64,000 nt of DNA from Kytococcus aerolatus (lineage in GTDB: Bacteria; Actinomycetota; Actinomycetes; Actinomycetales; Dermatophilaceae). The stretch is taken from positions 496,001-560,000 of the forward strand of contig NZ_FYEZ01000001.1 in the NCBI RefSeq assembly GCF_900187395.1. The letters run 5' to 3'. The translations under genes and the position numbers were made by a program. Of this stretch, positions 46,871-59,769 are shown one piece after another. Under the pieces are notes generated by a model, which was not told the origin of the DNA, ran no database searches, and saw only the letters and a program-made list of their open reading frames with translations. Position 1 is the first letter of the stretch. Every line of letters begins with the position of its first letter.

Positions 46871-47173
46871 TCACCCGATCTCCCAGCACCGGGTGTGCCA
46901 GTGCCGGCGGTCCTCGACGCCGAGCATGCCGTCATGGGGCCAGACCACGTAGTGGGGCACGGCCGAGGCGAGCTCCTGGTGACAGCCCGGGCAGCGGTAG
47001 ACCCGCCCCTCGCTGTTCCCCCGGAGGGTGCGGACCACGAACTCCCGCCCGCCGCGCCACTCGGTGCGGTCGGGGGTGTGGGAGAGGGCGCCCAGCGGCG
47101 GTCCGCTGGCACCGATGGAGCGGCGGGCCCGGGCGCTCCCCCGGGACCCGCCGCGCCGTGCGCCCTTCCCCAC
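46871..47173 (-). CDS. Conserved actinobacterial zinc-ribbon-like protein
   Basis: The 100-residue protein has a basic Gly/Arg/Ser-rich N-terminus (about 45 residues), then YRCPGCHQELASAVPHYVVW, a spacer and RRHWHTRCWEIG. CxxC with a distal HxxxC suggests one bound zinc. Related small proteins occur beside 3-hydroxyacyl-CoA dehydrogenase genes in other actinobacteria, as here (4-base gap). Function unknown; the basic tail suggests nucleic acid binding. Confidence 0.7.
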   Translation of the reverse strand: MGKGARRGGSRGSARARRSIGASGPPLGALSHTPDRTEWRGGREFVVRTLRGNSEGRVYRCPGCHQELASAVPHYVVWPHDGMLGVEDRRHWHTRCWEIG

Positions 47174-47177
47174 CCGC

Positions 47178-48833
47178 TCAGGCCCCGAAGGGACGGTTCA
47201 GCGTGGCCCGCTCCACGAGCTCGGCCGCCGGGGCGAGCCCGGGGTCGCCGGTGGTGGCGAAGAGCTCGTCGACGATGTCGAGCACCCGGTCGGCGCCCCA
47301 GTGGTCGATCATCGCGAACGGCCCCATCGGGTAGCCGCAGCCGAAGCGCATGGCGCTGTCGATCTCCTCGGGCGTCGCGTAGCCGGACTGCGCCATGAGG
47401 ACCGCCTCGTTGAGGAAAGGGCCCATGAGGGACTCCACCACGAGGCCCGGCTGGTCGCGGACGACGACCGGGGTGAGGCCGGCCGCGCCCAGGACCGCGC
47501 GGAGCGTGGCGAGCACCTCCGGCGAGGTGCCGGCCAGTCGGCCGAGCTCGATGACCCGACCGGCGGGGGTCGCGTCGTGGAGCACGCCCCGCACCGAGGC
47601 GTCGTGACGACCGGTGAGGGCCGCGACCTCCACCGCACCGTCCGCGGAGAGGCTCACGACGGCCGCGCCCTCGGGCAGCACCCGACCGAACTCGATCAAG
47701 AGCTCGGTGAGCTCGGCGTCGTGCTCCGCCAGCGGGACGTCGACCAGCCACTCGTCCTCGGGCTCGGCGACCTCGGCCGCCTCCACGACGACCTGCACGC
47801 CGGCCAGCGCAGAGAGGTCCGCGGTCGCCGCCTCGATGCGGACGACCTCCACCCCCGCGCCGGCCAGCGCCGCCGCGAGGTCGTCGGCCCGCTCGCCGGC
47901 GCCGACGACACCGACCGAGGTCACCTCGCGCGGGGTCGCGGGCGCAGCGGCCCGGCTCTCCTCGGCCGCCTTGGCCTCGGGCGAGTAGGGGTAGAAGCCG
48001 ACGCCGCTCTTGCGACCCAGCAGGCCCGCGCGCACCATCGTGGCGAGCTCCTGGCTGGGGGCGTGCATGTCCTTGTGCGTCAGCGCGTGGATGACGCCGC
48101 CGATCTCGCTGCAGACGTCCAGGCCCACGAGGTCCATGAGGGCCAGCGGGCCCATCGGCAGGCCGGCGCCCACCTGCATCGCGGCATCGAGGTCCTCGCG
48201 GCTCACGACGCCGTCGAAGTACAGCTGGCCGGCGCGGTTCATGTAGCCGAAGAGCAGGTGGTTGGCCACGAAGCCGGCGCGGTCGGCGACGACCACCGGC
48301 ACCTTGCCGATCCGCTCGGCGAGCTCTCGCACGGCCTCGACGACCTCGGGGTCGGTCACTGCGGTGCGGATGACCTCCACGAGGCGCTGCACGGGGGCCG
48401 GGTTGAAGAAGTGCATGCCCACCACCCGCTCCCGGCGCTCGGTGACCGCGGCGATCTCGGTGACCGAGAGGCTGGAGGTGTTCGTGGCCAGGATGGCCCC
48501 GGGCCCGGTGACGGCGTCGAGCCGACGCATCACCTCGCGCTTGACCTCCATGCGCTCCGGGACGGCCTCCACCACGAGGTCCACCTGCGCCAGGTCCGCC
48601 AGGTCGGTCGTGACGGTCACCGCCTCCAGGGCGGCGCGACCGGCGGCCTCGTCCAACCGCCCCCGGGCCACCGCTCGCTCCACCGAGGCGGTCAGCAGCC
48701 CCCGCCCCTGCTCGGCGAGCTCCGCGGTCGTCTCGACCCCCACCACGGGCACACCGCCCCGGGCGAAGACCTCGACGATGCCGGCGCCCATGGTGCCGAG
48801 CCCGACCACTCCCACCGACTCAATGCGCATCAT
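47178..48833 (-). CDS. 3-hydroxyacyl-CoA dehydrogenase (FadB2-like), double C-terminal domain
   Basis: The 551-residue protein has an NAD-binding Rossmann motif [12 protein letters not shown] (about 7-18), [26 protein letters not shown], and [15 protein letters not shown] in the 3HCDH C-terminal domain. A second, diverged Rossmann-like part ([14 protein letters not shown], near 308) follows, then a second C-terminal domain ending [18 protein letters not shown]. It oxidises 3-hydroxyacyl-CoA, probably 3-hydroxybutyryl-CoA. ATG at 48833 or 48830. Confidence 0.92.
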   Translation of the reverse strand: MMRIESVGVVGLGTMGAGIVEVFARGGVPVVGVETTAELAEQGRGLLTASVERAVARGRLDEAAGRAALEAVTVTTDLADLAQVDLVVEAVPERMEVKREVMRRLDAVTGPGAILATNTSSLSVTEIAAVTERRERVVGMHFFNPAPVQRLVEVIRTAVTDPEVVEAVRELAERIGKVPVVVADRAGFVANHLLFGYMNRAGQLYFDGVVSREDLDAAMQVGAGLPMGPLALMDLVGLDVCSEIGGVIHALTHKDMHAPSQELATMVRAGLLGRKSGVGFYPYSPEAKAAEESRAAAPATPREVTSVGVVGAGERADDLAAALAGAGVEVVRIEAATADLSALAGVQVVVEAAEVAEPEDEWLVDVPLAEHDAELTELLIEFGRVLPEGAAVVSLSADGAVEVAALTGRHDASVRGVLHDATPAGRVIELGRLAGTSPEVLATLRAVLGAAGLTPVVVRDQPGLVVESLMGPFLNEAVLMAQSGYATPEEIDSAMRFGCGYPMGPFAMIDHWGADRVLDIVDELFATTGDPGLAPAAELVERATLNRPFGA

Positions 48834-48882
48834 GTCCCCCACTGTGCCACGGCGCATCCAGGGCGTTCCGGGGGGCGTCGCC

Positions 48883-48888
48883 TAGAGT
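48883..48888 (+). promoter_or_regulatory. -10 element of leaderless nucS
   Basis: TAGAGT lies 7 bases before the GTG start with no Shine-Dalgarno, so transcription should begin at or next to the start codon. Confidence 0.55.
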
Positions 48889-48895
48889 GCGCCCC

Positions 48896-49591
48896 GTGCG
48901 TCTCGTCATCGCCCGCTGCCAGGTCGACTACACCGGAGCCCTCACCGCCCACCTCCCGCTGGCCACCCGCCTGCTGGTGGTGAAGGCCGACGGCTCGGTG
49001 CTCGTGCACTCCGACGGGGGCTCGTACAAGCCCCTCAACTGGATGACCCCGCCGTGCACGCTGATGGAGTCCGAGCCCTCCGAGGAGCTCCGCGAGGAGG
49101 GGGTCCGGCAGGTGTGGACCGTCCGTCACGCGAAGTCCGGCGACCAGCTCGTCGTGCACCTCCACGAGATCCTCCACGAACACAGCGAGGAGCTCGGCGT
49201 GGACCCCGGGCTGGTCAAGGACGGGGTGGAGGCGCAGCTCCAGAAGCTGCTCGCCGAGCACGTCACGACGCTCGGTGACGGGTGGTCGCTCGTGCGCCGC
49301 GAGTACATGACCGCGATCGGACCGGTGGACCTCCTGTGCAAGGACGCCAGCGGCACCACCGTCGCGGTGGAGATCAAGCGCCGCGGCGGGATCGACGGCG
49401 TGGAGCAGCTGACCCGCTACCTGGAGCTGCTGAACCGGGACCCGCACCTGGCCCCGGTGCAGGGCGTGTTCGCCGCCCAGGTCATCAAGCCCCAGGCCCG
49501 GGTGCTCGCCGAGGACCGCGGCATCCGCTGCGTCACCCTCGACTACGAGGCGCTGCAGGGCATCGACGACGCCGAGGCACGTCTCTTCTGA
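48896..49591 (+). CDS. nucS: Endonuclease NucS (EndoMS), mismatch-specific
   Basis: The 231-residue protein begins [21 protein letters not shown] and has the RecB-like nuclease residues GPVDLLC (Asp near 145) and VAVEIKRRG (Glu near 159, Lys near 161). NucS cuts both strands at G-T, G-G and T-T mismatches and replaces MutS/MutL in most actinobacteria. The C-terminus LF is a truncated form of the beta-clamp-binding tail seen in homologues. The GTG at 48896 fits the conserved N-terminus and the leaderless -10. Confidence 0.96.
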   Translation: MRLVIARCQVDYTGALTAHLPLATRLLVVKADGSVLVHSDGGSYKPLNWMTPPCTLMESEPSEELREEGVRQVWTVRHAKSGDQLVVHLHEILHEHSEELGVDPGLVKDGVEAQLQKLLAEHVTTLGDGWSLVRREYMTAIGPVDLLCKDASGTTVAVEIKRRGGIDGVEQLTRYLELLNRDPHLAPVQGVFAAQVIKPQARVLAEDRGIRCVTLDYEALQGIDDAEARLF

Positions 49592-49647
49592 GGGTTCCCC
49601 GGTCCTTCGGGGCGCACGAGGACACGCACGTGTGATGGGGTGGCCCC

Positions 49648-50262
49648 ATGGTCAACCTCACCCGCATCTACACCCGCACCGGCGACGACGGCACGACCGG
49701 GCTGGGCGACTTCGGCCGCACCCGCAAGGACGACCCACGGCTGATCGCCTACGCCGACTCCGACGAGGCCAACGCCGCCCTCGGTGTCGCGATGCTGCAC
49801 GCCGACGACCGGGCGGACATCGCCGCGGTGGTCCGTCGGGTGCAGAACGAGCTCTTCGACGTCGGGGCGGACCTCTCGCTCCCTCTGCGCGCCAGCTACG
49901 AGTACGAGCCGCTGCGCGTCACGCAGGAGTGGATCGACGACCTCGAGGCCGACTGCGACCGCTTCAACGAGGAGCTCACGCGGCTCACCAGCTTCATCCT
50001 CCCCGGGGGTGGCCCGCTCTCGGCGCACCTGCACGTGGCACGCACGGTGGTCCGTCGCGCGGAGCGCGCGGCCTGGACGGCTGTCGAGGTGCACGGCAGC
50101 GACCCTGCGGCGGAGGACGCCCCCAAGGGCACCGGTGGCGTCTCCCCGCTGCCGGCGAAGTACCTCAACCGGCTCTCGGACCTGCTCTTCATCCTCGCGC
50201 GCAGTGCCGCGGGGGCCGAGGGTGACGTCCTGTGGCAGCCCGGTGGGGGCCGCCAGGCCTGA
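49648..50262 (+). CDS. pduO: Cob(I)alamin adenosyltransferase, PduO type
   Basis: The 204-residue protein has the ATP-binding start TRTGDDGTTGLGDFGR (about 9-24) and a C-terminal PAKYLNRLSDLLFILAR, both PduO/MMAB signatures. It transfers the adenosyl group from ATP to cob(I)alamin. It has no cobinamide-biosynthesis neighbours here, but the B12 import system at 2.9-11.3 kb would supply its substrate. Position beside the ATP synthase end and nucS is conserved. The ATG at 49648 follows a GGGGTGG. Confidence 0.95.
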   Translation: MVNLTRIYTRTGDDGTTGLGDFGRTRKDDPRLIAYADSDEANAALGVAMLHADDRADIAAVVRRVQNELFDVGADLSLPLRASYEYEPLRVTQEWIDDLEADCDRFNEELTRLTSFILPGGGPLSAHLHVARTVVRRAERAAWTAVEVHGSDPAAEDAPKGTGGVSPLPAKYLNRLSDLLFILARSAAGAEGDVLWQPGGGRQA

Positions 50263-50281
50263 GGCCACCGTCCGCTGACGC

Positions 50282-50312
50282 AGGAGGGGCCCGCCGGTGG
50301 CGGGCCCCTCCT
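50282..50312. terminator. Bidirectional terminator between pduO and DUF2550
   Basis: A 14-bp stem AGGAGGGGCCCGCC/GGCGGGCCCCTCCT flanks a short loop between convergent genes. Confidence 0.85.
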
Positions 50313-50320
50313 GCGTACCG

Positions 50321-50755
50321 TCAGAGCGAGAACCGGACGGCGTGCCCCGGGGGCAGCGTCTCCTGCCAGGCCCGCAGGGCCCGGCCGTCCCCGGGGGTCA
50401 GCGCGAGATCGACGCTGGTGCTCTCCCCGCCGAGCACGGTGCCCCGGGCGCGCACCCAGCGGCTCCCGGGCGTCGGCCCGGTCTCCTCCAGGAGCTCCAG
50501 CTCGATGCTGGTCCGTTCCACGGCCAGCTGCGGCCGGGTGCTGAGTCCCCACAGGGGGTGCAGGGCCAGGGCCCGCGGTCCGAGGCGGACGAGGACGGTC
50601 CCGGACTCGTCACCCCGCCGGAACACCCCGACGACGGTCGAGTACCCCCCGGCGATGCGCCACCGACGCCAGCCGCTGAAGCCGATCCAGAGGAGCGTCA
50701 GGAGGAGGGCGAGAGCGAGGACGATCTCGACGAGCGTGAGTGCGTCCTGCGCCAC
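50321..50755 (-). CDS. DUF2550 membrane protein
   Basis: The 144-residue protein has one N-terminal membrane helix (VEIVLALALLLTLLWIGFSGW) and a soluble beta-rich domain with GGYSTVVGVFRRGDE, typical of DUF2550. It always follows atpC in actinobacteria, including mycobacteria; function unknown. It lies 5 bases after atpC and is probably transcribed with it. Confidence 0.88.
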   Translation of the reverse strand: MAQDALTLVEIVLALALLLTLLWIGFSGWRRWRIAGGYSTVVGVFRRGDESGTVLVRLGPRALALHPLWGLSTRPQLAVERTSIELELLEETGPTPGSRWVRARGTVLGGESTSVDLALTPGDGRALRAWQETLPPGHAVRFSL

Positions 50756-50760
50756 CGCGG

Positions 50761-51036
50761 TCAGGCCGGCAGGGTGCTGGCGTCGACCTGCTCGGCCACG
50801 ATGGTGACACGGTCGGAGTCCACGGAGAGGAAGCCGGTGTTGATCTGGACCTCCTGCTTGCCACCGGCGGTGTGGATGCCGACGGTGCCCTCGGTCAGCG
50901 CGCCGAGCAGCGGGGTGTGGCCCGGCATGATGCCCAGCTCACCATCGGTGGTGCGGGCGGTCACCATGGAGGCCTCACCGCTCCACACCTGGCGGTCCGC
51001 GGCAACGAGGTCGACGGTCAACTGGCTCACCGGCAT
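50761..51036 (-). CDS. atpC: ATP synthase epsilon subunit
   Basis: The 91-residue protein has the epsilon N-terminal beta-sandwich (LTVDLVAADRQVWSGEA, GELGIMPGHTPLL) and nothing after it: the C-terminal helical hairpin present in many bacteria is absent, so it cannot form the classical inhibitory up-conformation. It is separated from atpD by 944 bases carrying an opposite-strand gene, so it needs its own promoter; TAGGAT (51108-51103, minus strand) is a candidate. Confidence 0.95.
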   Translation of the reverse strand: MPVSQLTVDLVAADRQVWSGEASMVTARTTDGELGIMPGHTPLLGALTEGTVGIHTAGGKQEVQINTGFLSVDSDRVTIVAEQVDASTLPA

Positions 51037-51176
51037 CTCCTAGGGGTCTGCAGGGTCTGGGCCTGCGTCGTCTGGGGCACCGGCCACGCGACCGGTGGGG
51101 TCATCCTACGCGTCCCGGCGCCCCTCCCCGACAGGTGGCAACACCCACCCGTGGCGGCGGTGGGAGGATGCGCAGC

Positions 51177-51884
51177 ATGTCTGCTGCGACCGAGAGCACC
51201 CGCCCGACGAACCCCGACTTCATCGAGGTCTACCCCGACGCCCTGAGCCCGGAGCTCTGCGACCAGATCATGGCCGCCTTCGAGGCCAGCCCGCACCAGC
51301 GCCCGGGCGCCACCGGCGGCGGCGTGAACAAGGAGATGAAGGACTCGGTGGACATCCACATCACCGGGCGCCCCGAGTGGCAGGCCCTCGAGGCGCAGCT
51401 CGTCCAGGCTGCGAGCCGCTGCCTCGTGCAGTACGTGCGCACCTATCCCCACACCCTCATCGCCCCGCTCGTCTTCCAGCACCAGGCGCCGGACGGGACC
51501 GTGACCCGCATCGACGAGGACCGGATCGCCCAGATGTCGGACCAGGAGATCATCGACCTGGCCGGCGCGGCGCTGCGCCCCGGGGGCATCAACATCCAGC
51601 GCTACACGGCCGACTCCGGCGGGTACCCCTACTGGCACTGCGAGACCATGCCGAAGGACTCCTCGCACGAGAGCCTGCACCGGCACTGCCTGTGGACCGC
51701 CTATCTCAACGACGAGTTCGAGGAGGGAGCCACCGAGTTCCTCTACCAGGACCGCAAGGTGGAGCCGAAGAAGGGCGCCCTGGTCATCGCCCCGGGTGCC
51801 TTCACCCACACCCACCGTGGGAACCGCCCGGTCGGTGGCGACAAGTACATCGCCACCTCCTGGTTCCTCTTCCACCGCCGCTGA
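51177..51884 (+). CDS. 2OG-Fe(II) oxygenase-like protein, within the ATP synthase cluster
   Basis: The 235-residue protein has the double-stranded-beta-helix fold pattern of prolyl-4-hydroxylase-like oxygenases: GINIQRYTADSGGYPYWHCE (about 142-161), then HRHCLWTAYLND, EGATEF and a distal GAFTHTHRGNRP with GDKYIATSWF. Iron ligands would be WHCE (H-x-E rather than H-x-D) and the late His, with Lys or Arg holding 2-oxoglutarate. Substrate unknown. It points against the surrounding atp genes and splits atpD from atpC. The ATG at 51177 has GGAGG 9 bases upstream. Confidence 0.8.
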   Translation: MSAATESTRPTNPDFIEVYPDALSPELCDQIMAAFEASPHQRPGATGGGVNKEMKDSVDIHITGRPEWQALEAQLVQAASRCLVQYVRTYPHTLIAPLVFQHQAPDGTVTRIDEDRIAQMSDQEIIDLAGAALRPGGINIQRYTADSGGYPYWHCETMPKDSSHESLHRHCLWTAYLNDEFEEGATEFLYQDRKVEPKKGALVIAPGAFTHTHRGNRPVGGDKYIATSWFLFHRR

Positions 51885-51925
51885 GCCCAGCGCCCCATCC
51901 CCACGCTGACGGGGCCGGCCGGCAC

Positions 51926-51967
51926 GCGAGAGGCCCCGTCGACCAGCTGGTCGACGGGGCCTCTCGC
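51926..51967. terminator. Strong bidirectional terminator between the oxygenase and atpD
   Basis: A perfect 20-bp stem (51926-51945 with 51948-51967) and minimal loop lies between the convergent oxygenase and atpD stops. It should stop most transcription from atpD before atpC. It is the longest perfect hairpin in the window. Confidence 0.9.
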
Positions 51968-51980
51968 GGGTGCTGTGGGG

Positions 51981-54406
<2,426 letters not shown>

Positions 54407-54540
54407 GTCGTTCCGCCTTCCGGTGGTCAGTGCCTTGGTCGTCTGGTCCCCGCCGCGGCGGGATGGTCCCTGTGGGGACCGGCGCCGTGTGCCGGCGCAG
54501 CTGGAGGGTGGCCGGGGCCTGGTCGACCCCGGCCACCGTC

Positions 54541-56184
<1,644 letters not shown>

Positions 56185-56262
56185 GATCTCTCCTTGATGG
56201 GCCGCTGCGGGCCCGGGTCTGTGTCTCGGCCGATGTTCTTGTCGGTGGGGCGGACCAGGCGC

Positions 56263-57078
56263 TCAGTAGCGCCCGACCATCCCCTCGCGAGCCTCGGCCA
56301 GGCGGCGCGAGACGGTGCCATCGATCACGTCCTCCCCGATCTCCACCCGGACGCCACCGATGACGTCAGGGTCGATCTCGGTGTGGAGCGTGACCTCACG
56401 GCCGTACTGCTGGGCGAGCGCGGAGCGCATGCGCTCGCGCTGCTCGTCGGTGAGGGGTGCGGCGACATGGGCCACGGCGATCAGCCGGGCCGCACGGGCC
56501 GCCGCGATCTCGCGGTAGGCCTGCAGGGCGAGGTCGAAGCGCAGGGACTTCGCACCGCCCACGGCCTGCTCGACCAGGCGTCGGGTCTCCGGGGTGGCCC
56601 GGTCACCGAGCACGCGGTCGACGAGCTCGATCTTCCGAGACCGGTCGATCCGTCGGTCGCTGAGGGTGGACCGCAGCTCGGAGTGCTCCATGAAGCGCTC
56701 CTGGACCTCGAACAGCTCGTCGGACACGCGCTCGGCGTGTCCCGCCTGCTCTCCGGAGGCCAGCACGGACTCCACACCGAGGCGGATGATCGCCTCGCCG
56801 AGGTCCCCCTCGGTGCTCCACCGCTGACCGGCCACGGCGATGATCACCGCGCGGGCCGACTCGGAGAGCGAGGTGAAGACCTTCGCGGCGAGACCGGCAC
56901 GGTCCTCCCCGGAACGGGTCGGGTCACCCAGCGCGCGGCGCAGAGCAGCGTTCTCGGCGAGCACGTCGGCCGCCCCGAAGAGCTGGTCGGCCAGCTCGAG
57001 GCCGGTGGCGCCGGAGCGCACCTGCTCCTCGAGCACCTCGCGGCTCGCGGCGTATGCGCTGATCGAGGTCCCCTGCAT
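56263..57078 (-). CDS. atpH: ATP synthase delta subunit
   Basis: The 271-residue subunit shows the OSCP fold: AYAASREVLEEQVRS at the start and the C-terminal DPDVIGGVRVEIGEDVIDGTVSRRL. It links F1 to the peripheral stalk. At 271 residues it is longer than in E. coli (177), an extension found in actinobacteria. Its start overlaps the atpF stop by one base. Confidence 0.96.
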   Translation of the reverse strand: MQGTSISAYAASREVLEEQVRSGATGLELADQLFGAADVLAENAALRRALGDPTRSGEDRAGLAAKVFTSLSESARAVIIAVAGQRWSTEGDLGEAIIRLGVESVLASGEQAGHAERVSDELFEVQERFMEHSELRSTLSDRRIDRSRKIELVDRVLGDRATPETRRLVEQAVGGAKSLRFDLALQAYREIAAARAARLIAVAHVAAPLTDEQRERMRSALAQQYGREVTLHTEIDPDVIGGVRVEIGEDVIDGTVSRRLAEAREGMVGRY

Positions 57079-57650
57079 CAGCGGACCCCAGCCGAGTCGG
57101 CCCCGGTGGCCTTCCCGGACTCGAGCTCGGCCAGGAAGCGGTCGACCAGACCCTTCTGACGGGTCTCGTCCTCCAGCGACTCACCGACGATGCGGCCGGC
57201 CAGGTCGGTCGACAGACGACCGACCTCACCACGCAGCTCGACCTGCGCCTGCTGGCGCTCGGCAGCGATCTGCTTCTGGGCGGTGTCGAGGACGCGCGCG
57301 GCCTCGACCTCCGCCTGCTGACGCTTCTCCTCGCGGATGGCGTCGCCCTCCTCGCGGGCCTTGTCCCGGACGGCGTTCGCCTCAGCGCGGGCCTCAGCGA
57401 GCTGGGACTCGTACTTCTGGCGGGCTGCCTCGGCCTCGGCCTCGGCCTGCTCGGCTCGGGCCATGCCGCCCTCGATGGCATCGCGGCGCTCGGCGTAGGC
57501 CTTCTCCATGGCGGGCACGAAGAACTTCGAGGCCACGAAGAGCACGATGCCGAAGGCGATGAGACCGAAGACCAGCTCGGGCAGGTGGGGAAGCAGCGCG
57601 TCGGTCCCGCTACGACCCTCCCCGGCGGCCAGCACACTCACGTTGTGCAC
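57078..57650 (-). CDS. atpF: ATP synthase b subunit
   Basis: The 190-residue protein has a membrane helix (LPELVFGLIAFGIVLFVASKF) then a long charged coiled coil (AEAEAEAARQKYESQLAEA). It forms the peripheral stalk. The GTG at 57650 has AAGGAG 5 bases upstream. Confidence 0.97.
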   Translation of the reverse strand: MHNVSVLAAGEGRSGTDALLPHLPELVFGLIAFGIVLFVASKFFVPAMEKAYAERRDAIEGGMARAEQAEAEAEAARQKYESQLAEARAEANAVRDKAREEGDAIREEKRQQAEVEAARVLDTAQKQIAAERQQAQVELRGEVGRLSTDLAGRIVGESLEDETRQKGLVDRFLAELESGKATGADSAGVR

Positions 57651-57721
57651 GGTGACTCCTTCAACGGATTCGACAGGGGGTGCGTGGCGCCGATGGCGTC
57701 ACGCGGGTGGACGTGAATCCG

Positions 57722-57928
57722 TCAGTTCAGGATGAAGGTCAGCACGAACGCCAGGATGGCGAGCGCCTCGGCGACGGCCATGCCCAGGATGGCGATCGGC
57801 TGCAGGAGACCACGGGACTCCGGCTGGCGAGCGACACCGTTGATGTAGGCGGCGAAGATGAGACCGACGGCCAGGGCCGGGCCCAGGGTGGCGATGCCGT
57901 AACCGACGAGGTTGAGGTTGCCGTCCAT
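57722..57928 (-). CDS. atpE: ATP synthase c subunit
   Basis: The 68-residue proteolipid has two membrane helices; GPALAVGLIFAAYINGVARQPE and the second helix AVAEALAILAFVL with the proton-carrying Glu (about 54). No Na-type ligand set is obvious, so the ring likely carries protons. Confidence 0.98.
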   Translation of the reverse strand: MDGNLNLVGYGIATLGPALAVGLIFAAYINGVARQPESRGLLQPIAILGMAVAEALAILAFVLTFILN

Positions 57929-58047
57929 GTTGTTTCCTCTTTCCTTGGGACCTGCGCGGTCCTTCCGAGCAGGCTGGGATTCAGGGGGATGTTCAGTTGT
58001 GGGTCAGGAAGTCTGGTCGCGGCCGGGCCGCGGGTGGGGGCGGACGG

Positions 58048-58833
58048 TCAGTGGTCGTCCGCCAGGGCGGCCCCGATGTAGGAGGCCGACAGCAGGGTGA
58101 AGACGTACGCCTGCAGGCACTGGATGAGGATCTCGAAGAAGGTCATGAGCAGACCCATGATCCAGGAGCCGGCACCGGCGATCGCCATGAGCGGGCCGGA
58201 GTTCACGAGGAACCAACCACCCATGATGAAGAGCGCGAGCGCCATGTGCCCGGCGAGCATGTTGCCGAAGAGTCGCAGGACGAGGGTCAGCGGCTGGGTG
58301 ATGGTCTTGGAGACGAACTCCAGCAGGAAGACCACCGGCACGATCGGGGCCGGGAGACCGGAGGGCACGAAGGTCTTGAGGTAGCCGACCAGGCCGTGCT
58401 GCTTGATGCCCGCCACGTGGTAGGTCAGGTAGACCACCAGGGTGAGGGCCAGCGGGAAGGCGATGGAGGACATCGTCGGCATCTGGACCGGCGGGATGAC
58501 ACCCAGCAGGTTGTTCACCAGCACGAAGACGAAGAGCGAGAAGATCAGCGGCAGGTAGGGCTTGAACTTCTGGCCGCCGATGAGGTCGCGGGCGATGTCG
58601 TTGCGGGCGAAGTTGTAGATGCCCTCGGTGACGAACATGCCCTTGCTCGGGACGACCGCGGCACGCTTGGCGGCCCACAGCATCCAGGCCACGAGCAGGC
58701 CCGTGACGAGCACGATGACGAGCATGCCGCGGGTGAACTCCAGGCCGCCCACCTCGAAGAGCGGGAGCCAGAAGTCGTTGGTGCTCGGCGAGTGGAACTC
58801 GACCTCGGCCAGCTGGGCCGGTGCGTGGCTCAC
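58048..58833 (-). CDS. atpB: ATP synthase a subunit
   Basis: The 261-residue membrane subunit has the essential Arg in VLRLFGNMLAGHMAL and late LLSASYIGAALADDH. It provides the proton half-channels. I chose the GTG at 58833 because GGAGGAG is 6 bases upstream; the ATG at 58857 would add eight residues. The 147-base gap to the upstream gene may hold a promoter. Confidence 0.96.
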   Translation of the reverse strand: MSHAPAQLAEVEFHSPSTNDFWLPLFEVGGLEFTRGMLVIVLVTGLLVAWMLWAAKRAAVVPSKGMFVTEGIYNFARNDIARDLIGGQKFKPYLPLIFSLFVFVLVNNLLGVIPPVQMPTMSSIAFPLALTLVVYLTYHVAGIKQHGLVGYLKTFVPSGLPAPIVPVVFLLEFVSKTITQPLTLVLRLFGNMLAGHMALALFIMGGWFLVNSGPLMAIAGAGSWIMGLLMTFFEILIQCLQAYVFTLLSASYIGAALADDH

Positions 58834-59004
58834 GTGCAACTCCTCCACGGGGTTCATGGGTCACGACCCCGATCACGTGCGCCGATGCACGGGGTCCGAC
58901 GGAACGGGTCCCAGCGGCCGGCTCACGGCCGGGCCGATATCGCTCCCCCGAGCACCGGAAAGGTGCGGCGGTGAGCGGGCCTCGACCCTGAGGCTCCGTC
59001 GTTG

Positions 59005-59334
59005 TCAGGGGTCACCATACCTGAGGATCACCACCCACAAGGACATCCCCACCCCGAGGAGGACGCAGACCGCGGTGAGCCATTCCCACCCGGTGAGCTC
59101 GGCGGCGAACCACCCGAGCGCGGCGAAGGCGAGGATGGAGGTGAGCAGGGTCCCCAGAACCGCGGCACCGAGGTCGGAGCCGGCCGATCCCCCGCGCCGC
59201 CAGAGCTCCGCCTCGGCGGGGTCCTCCGGCTGGTCGTCCCCCACCCAGGGGCCCTTGTAGGGGGCGGTCGTCGGCGTGTCGCGGGTGTCGTCGCGCCCCG
59301 GCCCGTCGTGCCGCCGGTCGTCCGGTCCGGCCAT
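59005..59334 (-). CDS. AtpZ/AtpI-like small membrane protein
   Basis: The 109-residue protein has a hydrophilic N-terminus of about 55 residues and two membrane helices (AAVLGTLLTSILAFAALGWF and LTAVCVLLGVGMSLWVVIL). It fits the AtpZ/AtpI type that precedes F0 genes and may assist Mg import or c-ring assembly. It is 3 bases from the gene upstream. Confidence 0.75.
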   Translation of the reverse strand: MAGPDDRRHDGPGRDDTRDTPTTAPYKGPWVGDDQPEDPAEAELWRRGGSAGSDLGAAVLGTLLTSILAFAALGWFAAELTGWEWLTAVCVLLGVGMSLWVVILRYGDP

Positions 59335-59337
59335 GGA

Positions 59338-59769
59338 TCAGCCCTCCCCGTCCGCGCTCGGGCGCTCCGGGGCCACGGGGGTCAGCGCGTGGCGCCCCCG
59401 CGCGTACCCGAGGACCACACCCGCCTGCCACACCACGACGACAATCCCGCCGACCAGCGTCTGGGCCGCACCGCGGGGCCACGGGAGCATCAGGACCACG
59501 GCCGCGAAGAGCCCCACCTGCGCGAAGAAGACCAGCAGCCCCATGGGCAGCACCAGCGCCCGCGGGCCCTCGAGGATGATCCGCACCATGACCAGGCCGC
59601 TGGTCAGGACGATCACCGCCACGAGACCGATGCCCAGCGCCGCGATCGCCTGCTCCCGACCGGAGACGAGCCCGGCGACGAGGACGCCGGCCAACGTCGC
59701 CACGGCCCCGGCGGTCACCCCGTACCCGACCATGAGCACGAAGGGGTCACGCCGCCACGCGGGACTCAC
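59338..59769 (-). CDS. AtpI-like membrane protein
   Basis: The 143-residue protein has four membrane helices. Its place just before atpB and after wecA matches the actinobacterial ATP synthase I-like gene (as in mycobacteria). GTG at 59769 overlaps the wecA stop by 4 bases. Probably helps assemble the complex; no other clue. Confidence 0.7.
   Translation of the reverse strand: MSPAWRRDPFVLMVGYGVTAGAVATLAGVLVAGLVSGREQAIAALGIGLVAVIVLTSGLVMVRIILEGPRALVLPMGLLVFFAQVGLFAAVVLMLPWPRGAAQTLVGGIVVVVWQAGVVLGYARGRHALTPVAPERPSADGEG

Noticed and set aside
46863-46874. CRP-type operator from TGTGAG repeats
   Set aside because: The TGTGA-N6-TCACA arrangement is not met; the palindrome has only a 2-base centre.
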